Assembly: GCA_005808505.1 (NCBI GenBank)
Contig: SYLX01000110.1
Coordinates: 1-40,569, forward strand
Length of the DNA stretch: 40,569 nt
Origin: Bdellovibrionales bacterium
Lineage (GTDB): Bacteria; Bdellovibrionota; Bdellovibrionia; Bdellovibrionales; JAMPXM01
Reading direction: 5' to 3'
Shown: positions 31,678-40,242 of the stretch, piece by piece
Position numbering within the stretch: the first letter of the stretch is position 1
Layout: each line of letters begins with the position of its first letter
Made by a program: the position numbers and the translations under genes
Notes under the pieces: model-generated
Databases searched by the model: none
What the model was told of the DNA's origin: nothing
The model's input: only the letters and a program-made list of their open reading frames with translations

Positions 31678-31755
31678 GCTTTTCTTTGCGCACGATCCCG
31701 ACTAGCCTGAGATCAGCCCGATTAAATCAGTTGAACAAAAGAGAAAGTGGCGACG

Positions 31756-33150
31756 ATGATCAACGGTGCACGCTCAGCTCAGTCCGAAGAAGGACATCAG
31801 ACGAATCTCCACAACCGACTCTGCAGCAAGGCAAGACTTCTTCTCTCGAGCGCTTTTTGCGCTTTGTTCTCCTCGGCAGCTTTTGCAAACGTAGTCGGAA
31901 CAGACACGCAGAATTTCAACCCAACTAGCTCAGGCCTCGACTTCGTCACCGTGCAATCTTCAGAGACCCTCGAGCCGGGCATCGTCAACTTAGGTTTATT
32001 CTTTAACTTTGCGGTGAACTCGCTTCCCTACTTCGACAACTCTCCTCAAGGTCGCCTCAACTTCAACGACAGTCTTTTGGGCATGGATCTCAACGCGGGC
32101 CTCGGTTTAACCCAGAACTGGGATATCGGTTTGAGCATTCCGCAAGTGCTCATGCAAACGGTAGAAGATCAAACCGGAGCACGCGGAGAATTCGCGCAAA
32201 CGGGCGCAACCGAAGTTCGCTTGAATACAAAGTTCCGACTTCTCGGTGATGCAACCGGCGGCGTTGCGCTTGTAGGCTCCGTCAGTTTGAATCGAATTGA
32301 AGACAACCCATGGGTGGGACGCAATGCCGGTCCTACGTTCACTGCCGAAGTTGCGGCCGATACGACCTACGGTGACGTAGCTTACGGCGTGAATGTCGGG
32401 TACCGCGCGCGCAACCCTGGCGAGCGCATCATCACCTCGCGGGTCGAGCCGCTCGGCAATCAGCTGATTGCGAGCGCGGCGGCGAGCTATCACATGAGCG
32501 AACTCAACACGAAGGTGATCGGGGAAATTTTCGGGAGCCTTCCGGCAGAAGGCTCGACCTCTTACGGTGAGCGGAGCTTGACGTCACTTGAACTCCTTCT
32601 CGGCGCTAAACACGATTGGTCTACAAACCTCGCCCTCCACGCGGGCGCTGGAGCGGGGCTCATTCAAGGTGTCGCGTCACCGGACTGGCGCGTCTATACT
32701 GGAGTTAACTACACTTTTGGACCTCTGTGGGCCGCAAACGAATCGAGCGAATCTGGCTATCGCCACCTCACGCAGATTCTTCCGCAGGATCCCGAACCGG
32801 CAGCACCGGTTGAGCGCTTCCGTACGCGCAACATCCTATTTGAGTTCGACAGCGACCGCATGCTCGGTGAATTTGCGGCGGCACTGGAAGAACTTGCGAC
32901 CCATCTTCGCTCGGGCTTCCGCGAACTCGTGATCGAAGGCCACACGGATTCTATCGGGGCCGCTGGCTACAATCAGCGACTCTCGCAAAAGCGCGCGATC
33001 GCGATCAAACGGCACTTGAGCACAAAGCTGAATATTGATGCTTCGAAGATCGTAACGATCGGCTTTGGCGAAACTCGCCCGATCGCCGACAACGGGAACT
33101 ACCAAGGTCGACAAGAAAACCGCCGCGTCGAATTCGAGATTAAGCGCTAA
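31756..33150 (+). CDS. OmpA-family outer-membrane protein
   Basis: About 464 residues from the ATG at 31756; a GTG at 31747 is the alternative. A signal peptide (LLLSSAFCALFSSAAFA) begins about 27 residues in. Residues roughly 60-330 form a beta-barrel with strands such as IVNLGLFFNFAVNSLPYF, LTQNWDIGLSIPQVLM and LALHAGAGAGLIQGV. The C-terminus is a complete OmpA domain: RNILFEFDSDRML, LVIEGHTDSIGAAGYNQRLSQKRAIAIKRHL and VTIGFGETRPIADN, ending in NRRVEFEI, which binds peptidoglycan through Asp and Arg. It tethers the outer membrane to the wall. Confidence 0.93.
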   Translation: MINGARSAQSEEGHQTNLHNRLCSKARLLLSSAFCALFSSAAFANVVGTDTQNFNPTSSGLDFVTVQSSETLEPGIVNLGLFFNFAVNSLPYFDNSPQGRLNFNDSLLGMDLNAGLGLTQNWDIGLSIPQVLMQTVEDQTGARGEFAQTGATEVRLNTKFRLLGDATGGVALVGSVSLNRIEDNPWVGRNAGPTFTAEVAADTTYGDVAYGVNVGYRARNPGERIITSRVEPLGNQLIASAAASYHMSELNTKVIGEIFGSLPAEGSTSYGERSLTSLELLLGAKHDWSTNLALHAGAGAGLIQGVASPDWRVYTGVNYTFGPLWAANESSESGYRHLTQILPQDPEPAAPVERFRTRNILFEFDSDRMLGEFAAALEELATHLRSGFRELVIEGHTDSIGAAGYNQRLSQKRAIAIKRHLSTKLNIDASKIVTIGFGETRPIADNGNYQGRQENRRVEFEIKR

Positions 33151-33460
33151 GCTGACCCCGCAGCTTGCACTTATAGCGGCTATAAAAACACGTGTCTTGT
33201 GGTCTGCCCTCGTCCGCTTTATATTTGAGAGTATGAACCTCCTCGTTCGTTCCTCTCATTCTATCGCTTTTGCGCTCTCATCGCTGACCACCCCGTAGGG
33301 GTCATAGAAGGCTTTTCCCGACAACCGAATAGACTCACGGCCTCTACGCGCAAAAGTTTTTTTGCTCGTCGAAGCCGCTTGTAGATCACTGCGCGCCTGG
33401 CACGGGAAACGGGCAAAGCGCAGGGTCTTCTCTCTCATATAAATAATCTAGGTTTATAAA
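33151..33460. other. Gene-free stretch before thrS
   Basis: 310 bases without a convincing gene; a 60-residue minus-strand frame looks random. TGAC-CA-CCCC and GGGGTCA around 33282-33303 can form a bulged hairpin. AT-rich TATAAAT at about 33438 may be a -10 box for thrS. T-box signatures were looked for and not seen. Confidence 0.4.
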
Positions 33461-34687
33461 ATGAAAGACAATGATCATAAGCGCTTAGGACGCGCTCAAA
33501 AAATTTATCACGTCGATCCACTTGTAGGTCGAGGACTTCCTCTTTGGCTTCCGCACGGGATGGCTATCCGTGAGGAACTCGAGAAATTCATAAAAGAGCT
33601 AGAATTCAAGGCTGGCTACCAAAGAGTGAGTTCTCCCCACCTCGCACGGGAATCCCTTTACGAACTCAGCGGACACTTGTCGTATTACAAAGAGGGTATG
33701 TATCCGGCAATGGCTGCTGATGAAAACGAGATCTACCGACTTCGCCCGATGAATTGTCCGCATCATCATCGGATCGATTCCTCAGAACTTCGCAGCTACC
33801 GAGACCTACCACTGAAGATTGCGGAATTTGGCCAGGTTTATCGTCTGGAAGCGTCGGGCGCACTCTCGGGCCTTCTACGCGTGCGGGGCCTTTGTCAAAA
33901 CGATGCTCATCTTTACTGCCGCGAAGATCAGGTGAAAGAAGAATTTAAAGAAGTGATGCGCATGCACTTGGAGGTTTACCGAGTTCTCAATATCAAGAAC
34001 TACCGCATGCGACTTTCGATGTGGGATCCAGATGACTCTGTGAACTACGTCCCGGATCCAAAAAAGTGGGAGTGGTCGCAGAATCTCTTGCGTGAAGCCA
34101 TGCGCGAACTTGATTTGGAATTTGTTGAGGCTCCCGGAGAAGCCGCGTTCTACGGGCCTAAGATTGACGTCCAGCTCGTCAGCGCTCAGGGCCGTGAAGA
34201 AAGCTTCAGCACTATTCAACTTGATTTCGCGCAGGCCGGAAAAATGGATTTGAGTTACATCGGTCCTGATGGCGAAAAGCATCGACCCGTGATTCTTCAC
34301 CGGGCACCTCTTGGTTCTCACGAAAGAATGATGGCTTTCTTGCTTGAGCTTTACGAAGGTCACTGGCCGAGCTGGCTTGCGCCCGTCCAGGTCAAGATTC
34401 TTCCGGTCAGCCGTGCGCAGGAAGCTGCGGCCATCGCTCTTGCCTCCGAGTTACGATCCCGCTTCATCCGCGTGGAAGTTGATTCGCGTGAAGAGTCTCT
34501 CGACTTTCGCGTCCGCGAGGCTTTGAGCGCAAAAATTCCTTCGGTCCTAGTTCTAGGAAGAAGAGAGATCGAGGCCGGACTCGTTTCATTGAGGCAACGT
34601 AGGGTATCAAAGAACGTCGTCATGAAAAAAGAAGAGTTCTTGGTCGAGCTGGAAGAGAAAATTAGACTTCGCTTGCACGACGTCTAA
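33461..34687 (+). CDS. thrS: Threonyl-tRNA synthetase lacking TGS and editing domains
   Basis: 408 residues, whereas full ThrRS has about 640. The protein begins right at the catalytic domain (MKDNDHKRLG, the DHRKLG block). Zinc and substrate ligands are present: C99 (MNCPHHH), H150 (NDAHLYC) and H280 (ILHRAPLGS). Motif 2 is VYRLEASGALSGLLRVRG with R128 and E130, and FSTIQLDF and the C-terminal anticodon-binding domain (WLAPVQVKILPVS) are intact. Aminoacylation should be possible, but serine mischarging could not be corrected in cis. It may be a second ThrRS or the main one working with a separate editing protein. No T-box was found. It converges on the M64-type peptidase gene. Confidence 0.92.
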   Translation: MKDNDHKRLGRAQKIYHVDPLVGRGLPLWLPHGMAIREELEKFIKELEFKAGYQRVSSPHLARESLYELSGHLSYYKEGMYPAMAADENEIYRLRPMNCPHHHRIDSSELRSYRDLPLKIAEFGQVYRLEASGALSGLLRVRGLCQNDAHLYCREDQVKEEFKEVMRMHLEVYRVLNIKNYRMRLSMWDPDDSVNYVPDPKKWEWSQNLLREAMRELDLEFVEAPGEAAFYGPKIDVQLVSAQGREESFSTIQLDFAQAGKMDLSYIGPDGEKHRPVILHRAPLGSHERMMAFLLELYEGHWPSWLAPVQVKILPVSRAQEAAAIALASELRSRFIRVEVDSREESLDFRVREALSAKIPSVLVLGRREIEAGLVSLRQRRVSKNVVMKKEEFLVELEEKIRLRLHDV

Positions 34688-34693
34688 AACAAG

Positions 34694-34729
34694 AGAGAGA
34701 GCTGCGGATCGTTGTCTGCAGCTCTCTCT
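34694..34729. terminator. Long hairpin between convergent thrS and peptidase genes
   Basis: AGAGAGAGCTGC (34694-34705) pairs perfectly with GCAGCTCTCTCT (34718-34729), 12 bp with a 12-base loop, six bases after the thrS stop codon. No T-tract follows on either side; it probably still marks the 3' ends of both genes. Confidence 0.6.
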
Positions 34730-34734
34730 GGACC

Positions 34735-36453
34735 TTAGAGACTAAAAGACTTTTCGGCGCGGAAGTCGGCTGAAGCTTTACGAACTTCAGGCGTCTCGAA
34801 AGTCAGACGAACTACAAAGTCGCCGCGATCTTTTGATTGCCACGAAGACTTATCTTTGAGTTCGGTGAGTTCATATTCGCTACCACCGGCCTTTTTGAAC
34901 CAGCGGATCTGAAGCCCCGGCAGCGGTGGATGCTGAAGTTTTACGTTACGCAAACCTTCGGCCGAAGGCGCATCGATCGAGAGCTCATCAATCAAGCGCA
35001 CTTTTCTCAAGAATCGAACCCACATGTTCTCTTGATCAACGACACAAAATTTTGTCGTGCGCATTTCGCGCATGAGGCAGCCGTTGTGAGTCGGTCGATA
35101 TCCCGCACGCGATCCGGAATCATTGAAGTTCAAGTAAGCACCGACTTTCGTGCCATCGAATTCGTAATCAGGCGGATAAGCATGAGCCTGAATAAAGGCC
35201 AGCACGTTATCGCCATCTTTTTTCTGCTCGATCGCCTCCAAGACGTGAGAACCCGCCGAGAGCTGAAGGCTTGAGTTCGCGGGCTCAAAGAAGCTGCGGT
35301 CAGCTTGAAACTGCCCCTTCAAATCAAGTCGCTCGCCATCGATGAAGACAGCCACGTCATCTGGTGAGGACCAACCTACGGCGCTCACGATCATCCCGAA
35401 GACCGAGCCGTTTCCAGGAAAATTGAAAGTTGATCGGTAGCTCCCGCGGCCTAAATTCTGCCAAACGTAGTCGCCATTGAGGTACTGAGCTTCGTTGATT
35501 TTTACGACTCCACCCTCTGCCCAATGCTTCCACTCAGCACCTTTGTTGCGGGAGGAGTTTGCTCCGGAATAGACGTAACCTCCGTCGTATTCTTCGCCCA
35601 CGTTCCCGAAGTTATGTCCAAGCTCGTGACGAAGAACCATGGTGCCGCTCGTAAGCGAACGGGTCGTAATGGCGTAACGACCGCCGAGACCTCCGTAGTA
35701 GTCATCATTCGCGAGAAGAATTGGATAGTCGGTCGCAGGAGCCAAGTCGAGAGCGCGTTCGGCGGCTGCTGGATTTCCGACCTCGATGGCACGTTTAGAG
35801 CCTGCGGGCTCACGGAAAAGACCAAGGGCCGTGTTCTTGCGCGCAACATCCGTGATTCCGGAGTCTCGCGAGGGAACAAAGACGGCATAGACATTAAAGA
35901 GTGGCAAATAAGAATGAAATGTATCGCCTTCAAAGAGATCGTTCGTGATGCGCTGGGCATCGCCGAAGAACTTTTCTTTCTCACTCGCCGTATAACCGTC
36001 GCCGACAATGGTCAAGTTGATGCGGTTGGAAGTCGGACCTTGCTCTACGAGGGCTCGCATTTCTGATCCAGGCCACGCCTGAACGTGCACTTTCGAAGAG
36101 GGAGTATCCACGAGCTTTGCGAATGCTTCATCCGAAAGTAGATACTCCTTATACATCTCAGACGAAGACGGCGAACCTTCGCGCAAGAACAAAGGTAGAT
36201 TTCTCAACTCGACCGGCGACTTAAGATCGCGCTGGCTGAAACCACTTTCGTTTTCTTTGAGATCAGTTGCGTGAAGCAAACTTTTTCCTGATTCTTTTTC
36301 GATGAATCCCGCGCGCCAAGCCGCTTGCGCCTGAAGGCTCAAAACAAATGCAGCAAGCCCAACCGCGAGGACTCGTAGACGTTTTGTTGAGTTGAAGTTT
36401 GAAGATCTCAGTTCTGTTACTTCCATGACTTCTGTTTTCTTTGATGCCTGCAT
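34735..36453 (-). CDS. Secreted M64-family (IgA-peptidase-like) zinc metallopeptidase
   Basis: 572 residues; GGAGG is placed nine bases before the ATG. A signal sequence (LRVLAVGLAAFVLSLQAQA) follows a long 24-residue N-region. The M64 start INLTIVGDGYTASEKEKFFGDAQRI is at about 145-170, and the active site HELGHNFGNVGEEYD at 276-290 gives H276, E277, H280 and a distal acidic ligand. The last 200 residues are beta-rich (Ig-like) and include four cysteines. It probably degrades extracellular or periplasmic protein. The substrate is unknown; in a predator, prey proteins are an obvious suggestion but only an inference. Confidence 0.88.
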   Translation of the reverse strand: MQASKKTEVMEVTELRSSNFNSTKRLRVLAVGLAAFVLSLQAQAAWRAGFIEKESGKSLLHATDLKENESGFSQRDLKSPVELRNLPLFLREGSPSSSEMYKEYLLSDEAFAKLVDTPSSKVHVQAWPGSEMRALVEQGPTSNRINLTIVGDGYTASEKEKFFGDAQRITNDLFEGDTFHSYLPLFNVYAVFVPSRDSGITDVARKNTALGLFREPAGSKRAIEVGNPAAAERALDLAPATDYPILLANDDYYGGLGGRYAITTRSLTSGTMVLRHELGHNFGNVGEEYDGGYVYSGANSSRNKGAEWKHWAEGGVVKINEAQYLNGDYVWQNLGRGSYRSTFNFPGNGSVFGMIVSAVGWSSPDDVAVFIDGERLDLKGQFQADRSFFEPANSSLQLSAGSHVLEAIEQKKDGDNVLAFIQAHAYPPDYEFDGTKVGAYLNFNDSGSRAGYRPTHNGCLMREMRTTKFCVVDQENMWVRFLRKVRLIDELSIDAPSAEGLRNVKLQHPPLPGLQIRWFKKAGGSEYELTELKDKSSWQSKDRGDFVVRLTFETPEVRKASADFRAEKSFSL

Positions 36454-36625
36454 CCCTAAGGACCCTCCTGCAGAAAGAAGTCGTCATCATAGTCACAGCG
36501 TTTGACAACAAGCCAGGCACTTTCGTTCGTGTCGCAAAAGATTTTCACCAAAACCTTCATCCAATTCGCAACTCGAACATCAAAATTTATTTTCACCTTT
36601 GCGAGCTCTTGTTTACTCTCAACGT

Positions 36626-37255
36626 ATGCACATGAAACGACGTCATCTCGAAGAGATCATCTTCACGATCGGCACCGCTCTCACCGTCTTCCTCATTTTG
36701 CTTTCCTCCAATCTCCAGGCACGCGCCTCCGCTTCAGGCTCGCAGCAAATGCGACTGGAACTCGGAGCCGGAATGACTCCGGAACAAGACGAACGATGCG
36801 CGCGGTACTGGGCCGGCGACTCGCAAGATAGCGACTCAGCGAATCAGTCTGCCGACTCGCCGTCGAAAATAGCTAACTCTCTCCAGACCCGTTCTGCCTT
36901 TGAAGAGATAATTGCGCCTTTTGAGCCCATTGCTCTCGAAAACTGCGCGATCAATGACACGGTCGTTGCCGGAAAACCTGAAATGACGTTGATCGAGGCG
37001 CTAGCCGCAAACGAAGCCGCGGCTTCAACTGATAATGAGCTAGCTGATCATTGCGATCCGGCGCGCGCCGCGATTTTGATCGCGCAGCGCAATCAGGCTT
37101 TTGAAGATCTCATCTTTACGATTTCCTCAAGCTTGAGCGAACCGGTCCGGGAAGTTTGTGAAGCCGGCGCACTGGATGGCGAGATCATGGAGCCTACGGC
37201 GCCCGACTGGGCTCCGACCGAGTCTGGCCTTCACCTCGCTCAACTCTCGCAATAA
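36626..37255 (+). CDS. Secreted or membrane-anchored protein of unknown function
   Basis: About 209 residues from the ATG at 36626 or, two codons later, 36632. A hydrophobic segment (IIFTIGTALTVFLILLSSNL) near the N-terminus is a signal peptide or anchor. The mature part is acidic, low in aromatics and rich in Ala, Ser and Glu, with single cysteines at RCARYW, NCAIND, HCDPAR and VCEAGA, so disulfides are possible. No family was recognised. No good Shine-Dalgarno site. A strong intrinsic terminator follows 24 bases after the stop. Confidence 0.6.
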   Translation: MHMKRRHLEEIIFTIGTALTVFLILLSSNLQARASASGSQQMRLELGAGMTPEQDERCARYWAGDSQDSDSANQSADSPSKIANSLQTRSAFEEIIAPFEPIALENCAINDTVVAGKPEMTLIEALAANEAAASTDNELADHCDPARAAILIAQRNQAFEDLIFTISSSLSEPVREVCEAGALDGEIMEPTAPDWAPTESGLHLAQLSQ

Positions 37256-37278
37256 AAAGAGAGATAAAAGACTGATGA

Positions 37279-37313
37279 AAACGGCGCTTCAAGAAAGCGC
37301 CGTTTCTTTTTTT
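37279..37313. terminator. Intrinsic terminator
   Basis: AAACGGCGCTT (37279-37289) pairs perfectly with AAGCGCCGTTT (37295-37305) over 11 bp with a 5-base loop, and is followed by CTTTTTTT. It ends the gene at 36626-37255 and probably limits read-through from the convergent GNAT gene. Confidence 0.9.
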
Positions 37314-37330
37314 CGGAAGCTCCACTCAGT

Positions 37331-38236
37331 TCACTCTCGCTGCCAGCGGTAACACGTCTCTCGCCTTTGAACTTGGAACCCAAAGCTCTCATAGAGTGAA
37401 AGCGCAGAAACGTTGACCGCGGCTACGGTGAGCTCAAAGTGATTACACCCTTCGTCGCGAAGGATCTTTAAACCCTGCGCGAGCAAGGCCTTTCCGAAAC
37501 CTTTTCCTCTCGCCTCCGGAAGGAGCCCGAGAGTTCGTATTTCCCCGCGCTTAGCACCCAATGCCTTCACGTTTAAAAATCCGAGCGCCTGGCCATTCAT
37601 CCTCATGAGACGTACTGTCGTCTTCTGCTCATCGAATGCTTCGACCATCTCATCAAAACTGGGAACGCTTGTTTCGACATTCGACGCAAAAGCTCGACAA
37701 AGAAGATCGTAGTAAGTTTTGAGGTGCTCGGTTTTAAGTTTTTCAAAACGAAGATTTTCTAGTCCGGAAAATCTCTCAAGATCTTTAGGAAGCTCCGTCG
37801 ATTCCATCATGTAAGAAACGTAGTACGGCGCAAAACCTTCTCGCGTAAAGAACTCCGCCGAAAGCGAAGTCGTCTGCGGTACCACGACTTCAATCGCCGA
37901 TTTCGTTTTCGGAAGAACCTTTTTCGCGTCCTCGATCATCGAAGAATATTGTGACTCGATAGATCCTGCTGCTTCAGGCGCAACGCCCAGAACTTCAAGG
38001 CAGGCCGAGTTCCCTGGATTCGAGATCCGATCAATCAAGGATGCAAGCAAGACCCTTTTTGAATCGACGTAGTAATCAAAAACGAGTTCTTCGCTCGAGA
38101 TCAGCTCACCGAGAAACCGCCGAATTTGATCGGCTTCGTAGCTCATCCAAGAAGGGTTTTCTTCTGCAAAACGCAGGGCCTCTGGAAGCGATGAAAGACG
38201 GAAGGCCTTTCTTTCCAAACTCGATTTGACTCTCAT
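37331..38236 (-). CDS. GNAT family N-acetyltransferase, two-domain
   Basis: 301 residues from the ATG at 38236 with AGGG nine bases upstream. The C-terminal half is an intact GNAT domain: IRTLGLLPEARGKGFGKALLAQGL carries the acetyl-CoA motif R-G-x-G-x-G/A, followed by HFELTVAAVNVSALSLYESFGFQVQRRE. The N-terminal half (LVFDYYVDSKRVLLASLIDRI, CLEVLGVAPEA, FFTREGFAPYYVSYMME) looks like a degenerate GNAT domain, as in mycothiol-synthase-like two-domain enzymes. The acceptor is unknown. A 16-base palindrome lies 30-45 bases upstream. Confidence 0.82.
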   Translation of the reverse strand: MRVKSSLERKAFRLSSLPEALRFAEENPSWMSYEADQIRRFLGELISSEELVFDYYVDSKRVLLASLIDRISNPGNSACLEVLGVAPEAAGSIESQYSSMIEDAKKVLPKTKSAIEVVVPQTTSLSAEFFTREGFAPYYVSYMMESTELPKDLERFSGLENLRFEKLKTEHLKTYYDLLCRAFASNVETSVPSFDEMVEAFDEQKTTVRLMRMNGQALGFLNVKALGAKRGEIRTLGLLPEARGKGFGKALLAQGLKILRDEGCNHFELTVAAVNVSALSLYESFGFQVQRRETCYRWQRE

Positions 38237-38265
38237 GTCCTGAATCCCTCTGGCCGGAAAAAGCA

Positions 38266-38281
38266 TTATGTTACAACATAA
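38266..38281. promoter_or_regulatory. Palindrome TTATGTT-AC-AACATAA upstream of the GNAT gene
   Basis: Seven-base perfect arms with a two-base centre, between the GNAT start and the terminator of the coiled-coil gene. Size and position suit a dimeric repressor's operator, possibly overlapping the GNAT promoter. Confidence 0.4.
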
Positions 38282-38303
38282 AAAAGCCGAGCTAAGCTCG
38301 GCT
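38280..38303 (-). terminator. Intrinsic terminator of the coiled-coil gene
   Basis: Read on the minus strand, AGCCGAGC and GCTCGGCT (38303-38296 and 38292-38285) form an 8-bp stem with a 3-base loop, followed by six T residues. It lies 31 bases after the stop codon. Confidence 0.88.
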
Positions 38304-38334
38304 AAGGATCACGGAACTGGAATTTTCGAACGAG

Positions 38335-40242
38335 TTACTGCGGAAGCTGCTCAACACCCGCGATGAGCCCTGCCGCAACCTTCGAGCGTTCTTCGAGTTG
38401 CGCTTGAGATTTCCCCAAGACTGAGTTGAGGAACTCAAACTCCTTTACCATCTGCGAGAAATGGTGCTCCATCTGCGGACGCTCCGGCGCCATGGCGGGA
38501 GTGTTCTTGAGCTGGAGTTGGAGCTTATTGAGCTCTCCACTCGCAAAGTTCAAGTAATCCTTGAGAGGATGAGTCTCTCGAGCGAGGCGATGCTCCTCGG
38601 CCAAGATCTTAGTCAAACGAAGGAGCTCGGAGCGTGTCCGTTGATGAACGACGCGCTCTTCACGAGCCGCATCCTCGCGCGCTTCGATCGTTTTACGCCA
38701 CTCATCAAGATTGCGTTGCTCAGCCTCCGACGCTTGCTCACGCGCTGCGAGCTTAGTGCGAAGATCGTCCACTTCGCGTTTGGCGGCTTCGAGCTGCCCT
38801 TGGAAATCTCCTTCGAGCTTAGCTTGAAGATCAGCGATGTAACGAGACGCTTTCATTTCGAGATAACGCTGCTCGGCTTCGCGCTCACCTTTCTGTCGCT
38901 CAAGGATCGTCTTGAGTTCCGACACATTTTCGCCGGCCTCTTTCAGCTGCCGCTCGAGTCCGGATCGCTCCGCCAAAAGATGAGAGATGTTCGCATTCAG
39001 CTGCGTCTCTTGGCGACGGAACGTATCAACGTCCATCGCGTGCTTATGTTGAGATTCGCGAAGGAGCTGAGAAGCGTTCTCTTGAGTCTTCGCAAGCTCA
39101 AGCTTCAGTGCTTCGTTCTCGGTCCGAAGACCTGTCGCGAGATGATGAAGATCATTCAGCTTCTTACCTTGGTCTGAGCAAATGGCTTCCAGACTCTGGA
39201 TCTTGGAATTGCGTTCAGCCTCGAGACGACAGAAGCCTTCAATTTCTGCGCTGCGCTTTTGCTCGATCTCGCTCACTCGCTTACGCATTTCTTCTTTTTC
39301 AGCGCGCTCGATTCCCAAGGTGCGTTCGACTTCCGCATGCGCGGTACGAACTTCGCTTAACGCTTGCTCAAGTTTCACGACGTCAGCCTGAAGATTTGAG
39401 ATCATACTCGAGCGCTCGTTTGCGCACGCTTCGAGCTTCTCCATCTCTCGTTGAGATTCGGAGCGGAGATCTTGAATCAGTTGTGCGTGCGAATCCTTGA
39501 TTTCACGGACTTTAATTTCAAATTCTCTTGCGGCTTGCTCAAGCTCGTTTTCTTTTCCGTAGAAAGCCTGCTCAAGATCATTGAAATCTTGATTGAGGCT
39601 TGCGAGTTGCTCTTGAAGACTTGCTCGGTCCGCAGCGAGCTGCGTGAGCTGTGAGCCTAAAGCCGCACTCCGCTCCTGGAGTGCTTCGAGCTCGCGCGTG
39701 TGATTTTGTTTTGCTTCTTCAAGCTCGCGCATCGTTTCTTGGCGCAAACGCTGAACTTCGTTTTGCGTGTCGACGCCAAATTTACGAAGGCGTTCGATCT
39801 CGAGATCTTTTTCCCAATTCTCATCCGTCATCTTCGTCAGCTTTTTTGTCAGGTCGGTACGAATTTGGAAAAACCCTTTCTGCTCTTCGATGGAGATTCG
39901 CTGAAGCTCCGTGAGCTTGCTTCGAGACTCCTCAAGCTTCATCCGCTGCTCGCTTCTCTCTTTGTCGCGGGCGTCGAGCTCTTGGCGAAGCGCACTCTCG
40001 CTCTCACGAAGTCTTTGAAGCTCGGCTTCTGTTTCACGGCGAAGTTTTTCGAGCTTACCGAAATCGGCCGTGCGGCGACGCAGCTCCGCGAGACGCTCGA
40101 GGAGTTCGGCGTTAAGCTCGCGCGCCTGCGCGATTTCACTCGCCTGCTCCGAGTAGCGTTGACTGAGTTCTCCTTCGAGGAGATCGACAACAGAGGAATC
40201 ATTGAACCGGACGGATGACGTGTGCGTACTTGAGTTGCTCAT
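38335..40242 (-). CDS. Long coiled-coil protein
   Basis: 635 residues from the ATG at 40242 (MSNSSTHTSSVRF). The frame extends to 40431, but the upstream part is basic and not coil-like, and the interval holds a palindrome. Residues about 35-600 are a nearly continuous heptad-rich coil (for example EKLRRETEAELQRLRESE) with many Glu, Leu, Arg and Gln and few breaks. The C-terminal 60 residues are more globular (HHFSQMVKEFEFLNSVLGKS). No signal peptide or membrane span. Such proteins act as cytoplasmic scaffolds or filaments, for example in polarity, motility or chromosome organisation. Similarity to named families cannot be judged because coiled coils look alike. Confidence 0.8.
   Translation of the reverse strand: MSNSSTHTSSVRFNDSSVVDLLEGELSQRYSEQASEIAQARELNAELLERLAELRRRTADFGKLEKLRRETEAELQRLRESESALRQELDARDKERSEQRMKLEESRSKLTELQRISIEEQKGFFQIRTDLTKKLTKMTDENWEKDLEIERLRKFGVDTQNEVQRLRQETMRELEEAKQNHTRELEALQERSAALGSQLTQLAADRASLQEQLASLNQDFNDLEQAFYGKENELEQAAREFEIKVREIKDSHAQLIQDLRSESQREMEKLEACANERSSMISNLQADVVKLEQALSEVRTAHAEVERTLGIERAEKEEMRKRVSEIEQKRSAEIEGFCRLEAERNSKIQSLEAICSDQGKKLNDLHHLATGLRTENEALKLELAKTQENASQLLRESQHKHAMDVDTFRRQETQLNANISHLLAERSGLERQLKEAGENVSELKTILERQKGEREAEQRYLEMKASRYIADLQAKLEGDFQGQLEAAKREVDDLRTKLAAREQASEAEQRNLDEWRKTIEAREDAAREERVVHQRTRSELLRLTKILAEEHRLARETHPLKDYLNFASGELNKLQLQLKNTPAMAPERPQMEHHFSQMVKEFEFLNSVLGKSQAQLEERSKVAAGLIAGVEQLPQ

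Noticed and set aside
33151..33460. A T-box or other riboswitch before thrS
   Set aside because: No T-box sequence or specifier-loop layout was seen; only a small bulged hairpin and AT-rich boxes are present.
38461..39177. A 238-residue open frame antisense to the coiled-coil gene
   Set aside because: Regular heptad codons (Glu, Leu, Arg, Gln) on one strand leave the opposite strand open; the antisense product is a Leu/Arg/Ser-rich artefact without ribosome-binding site.
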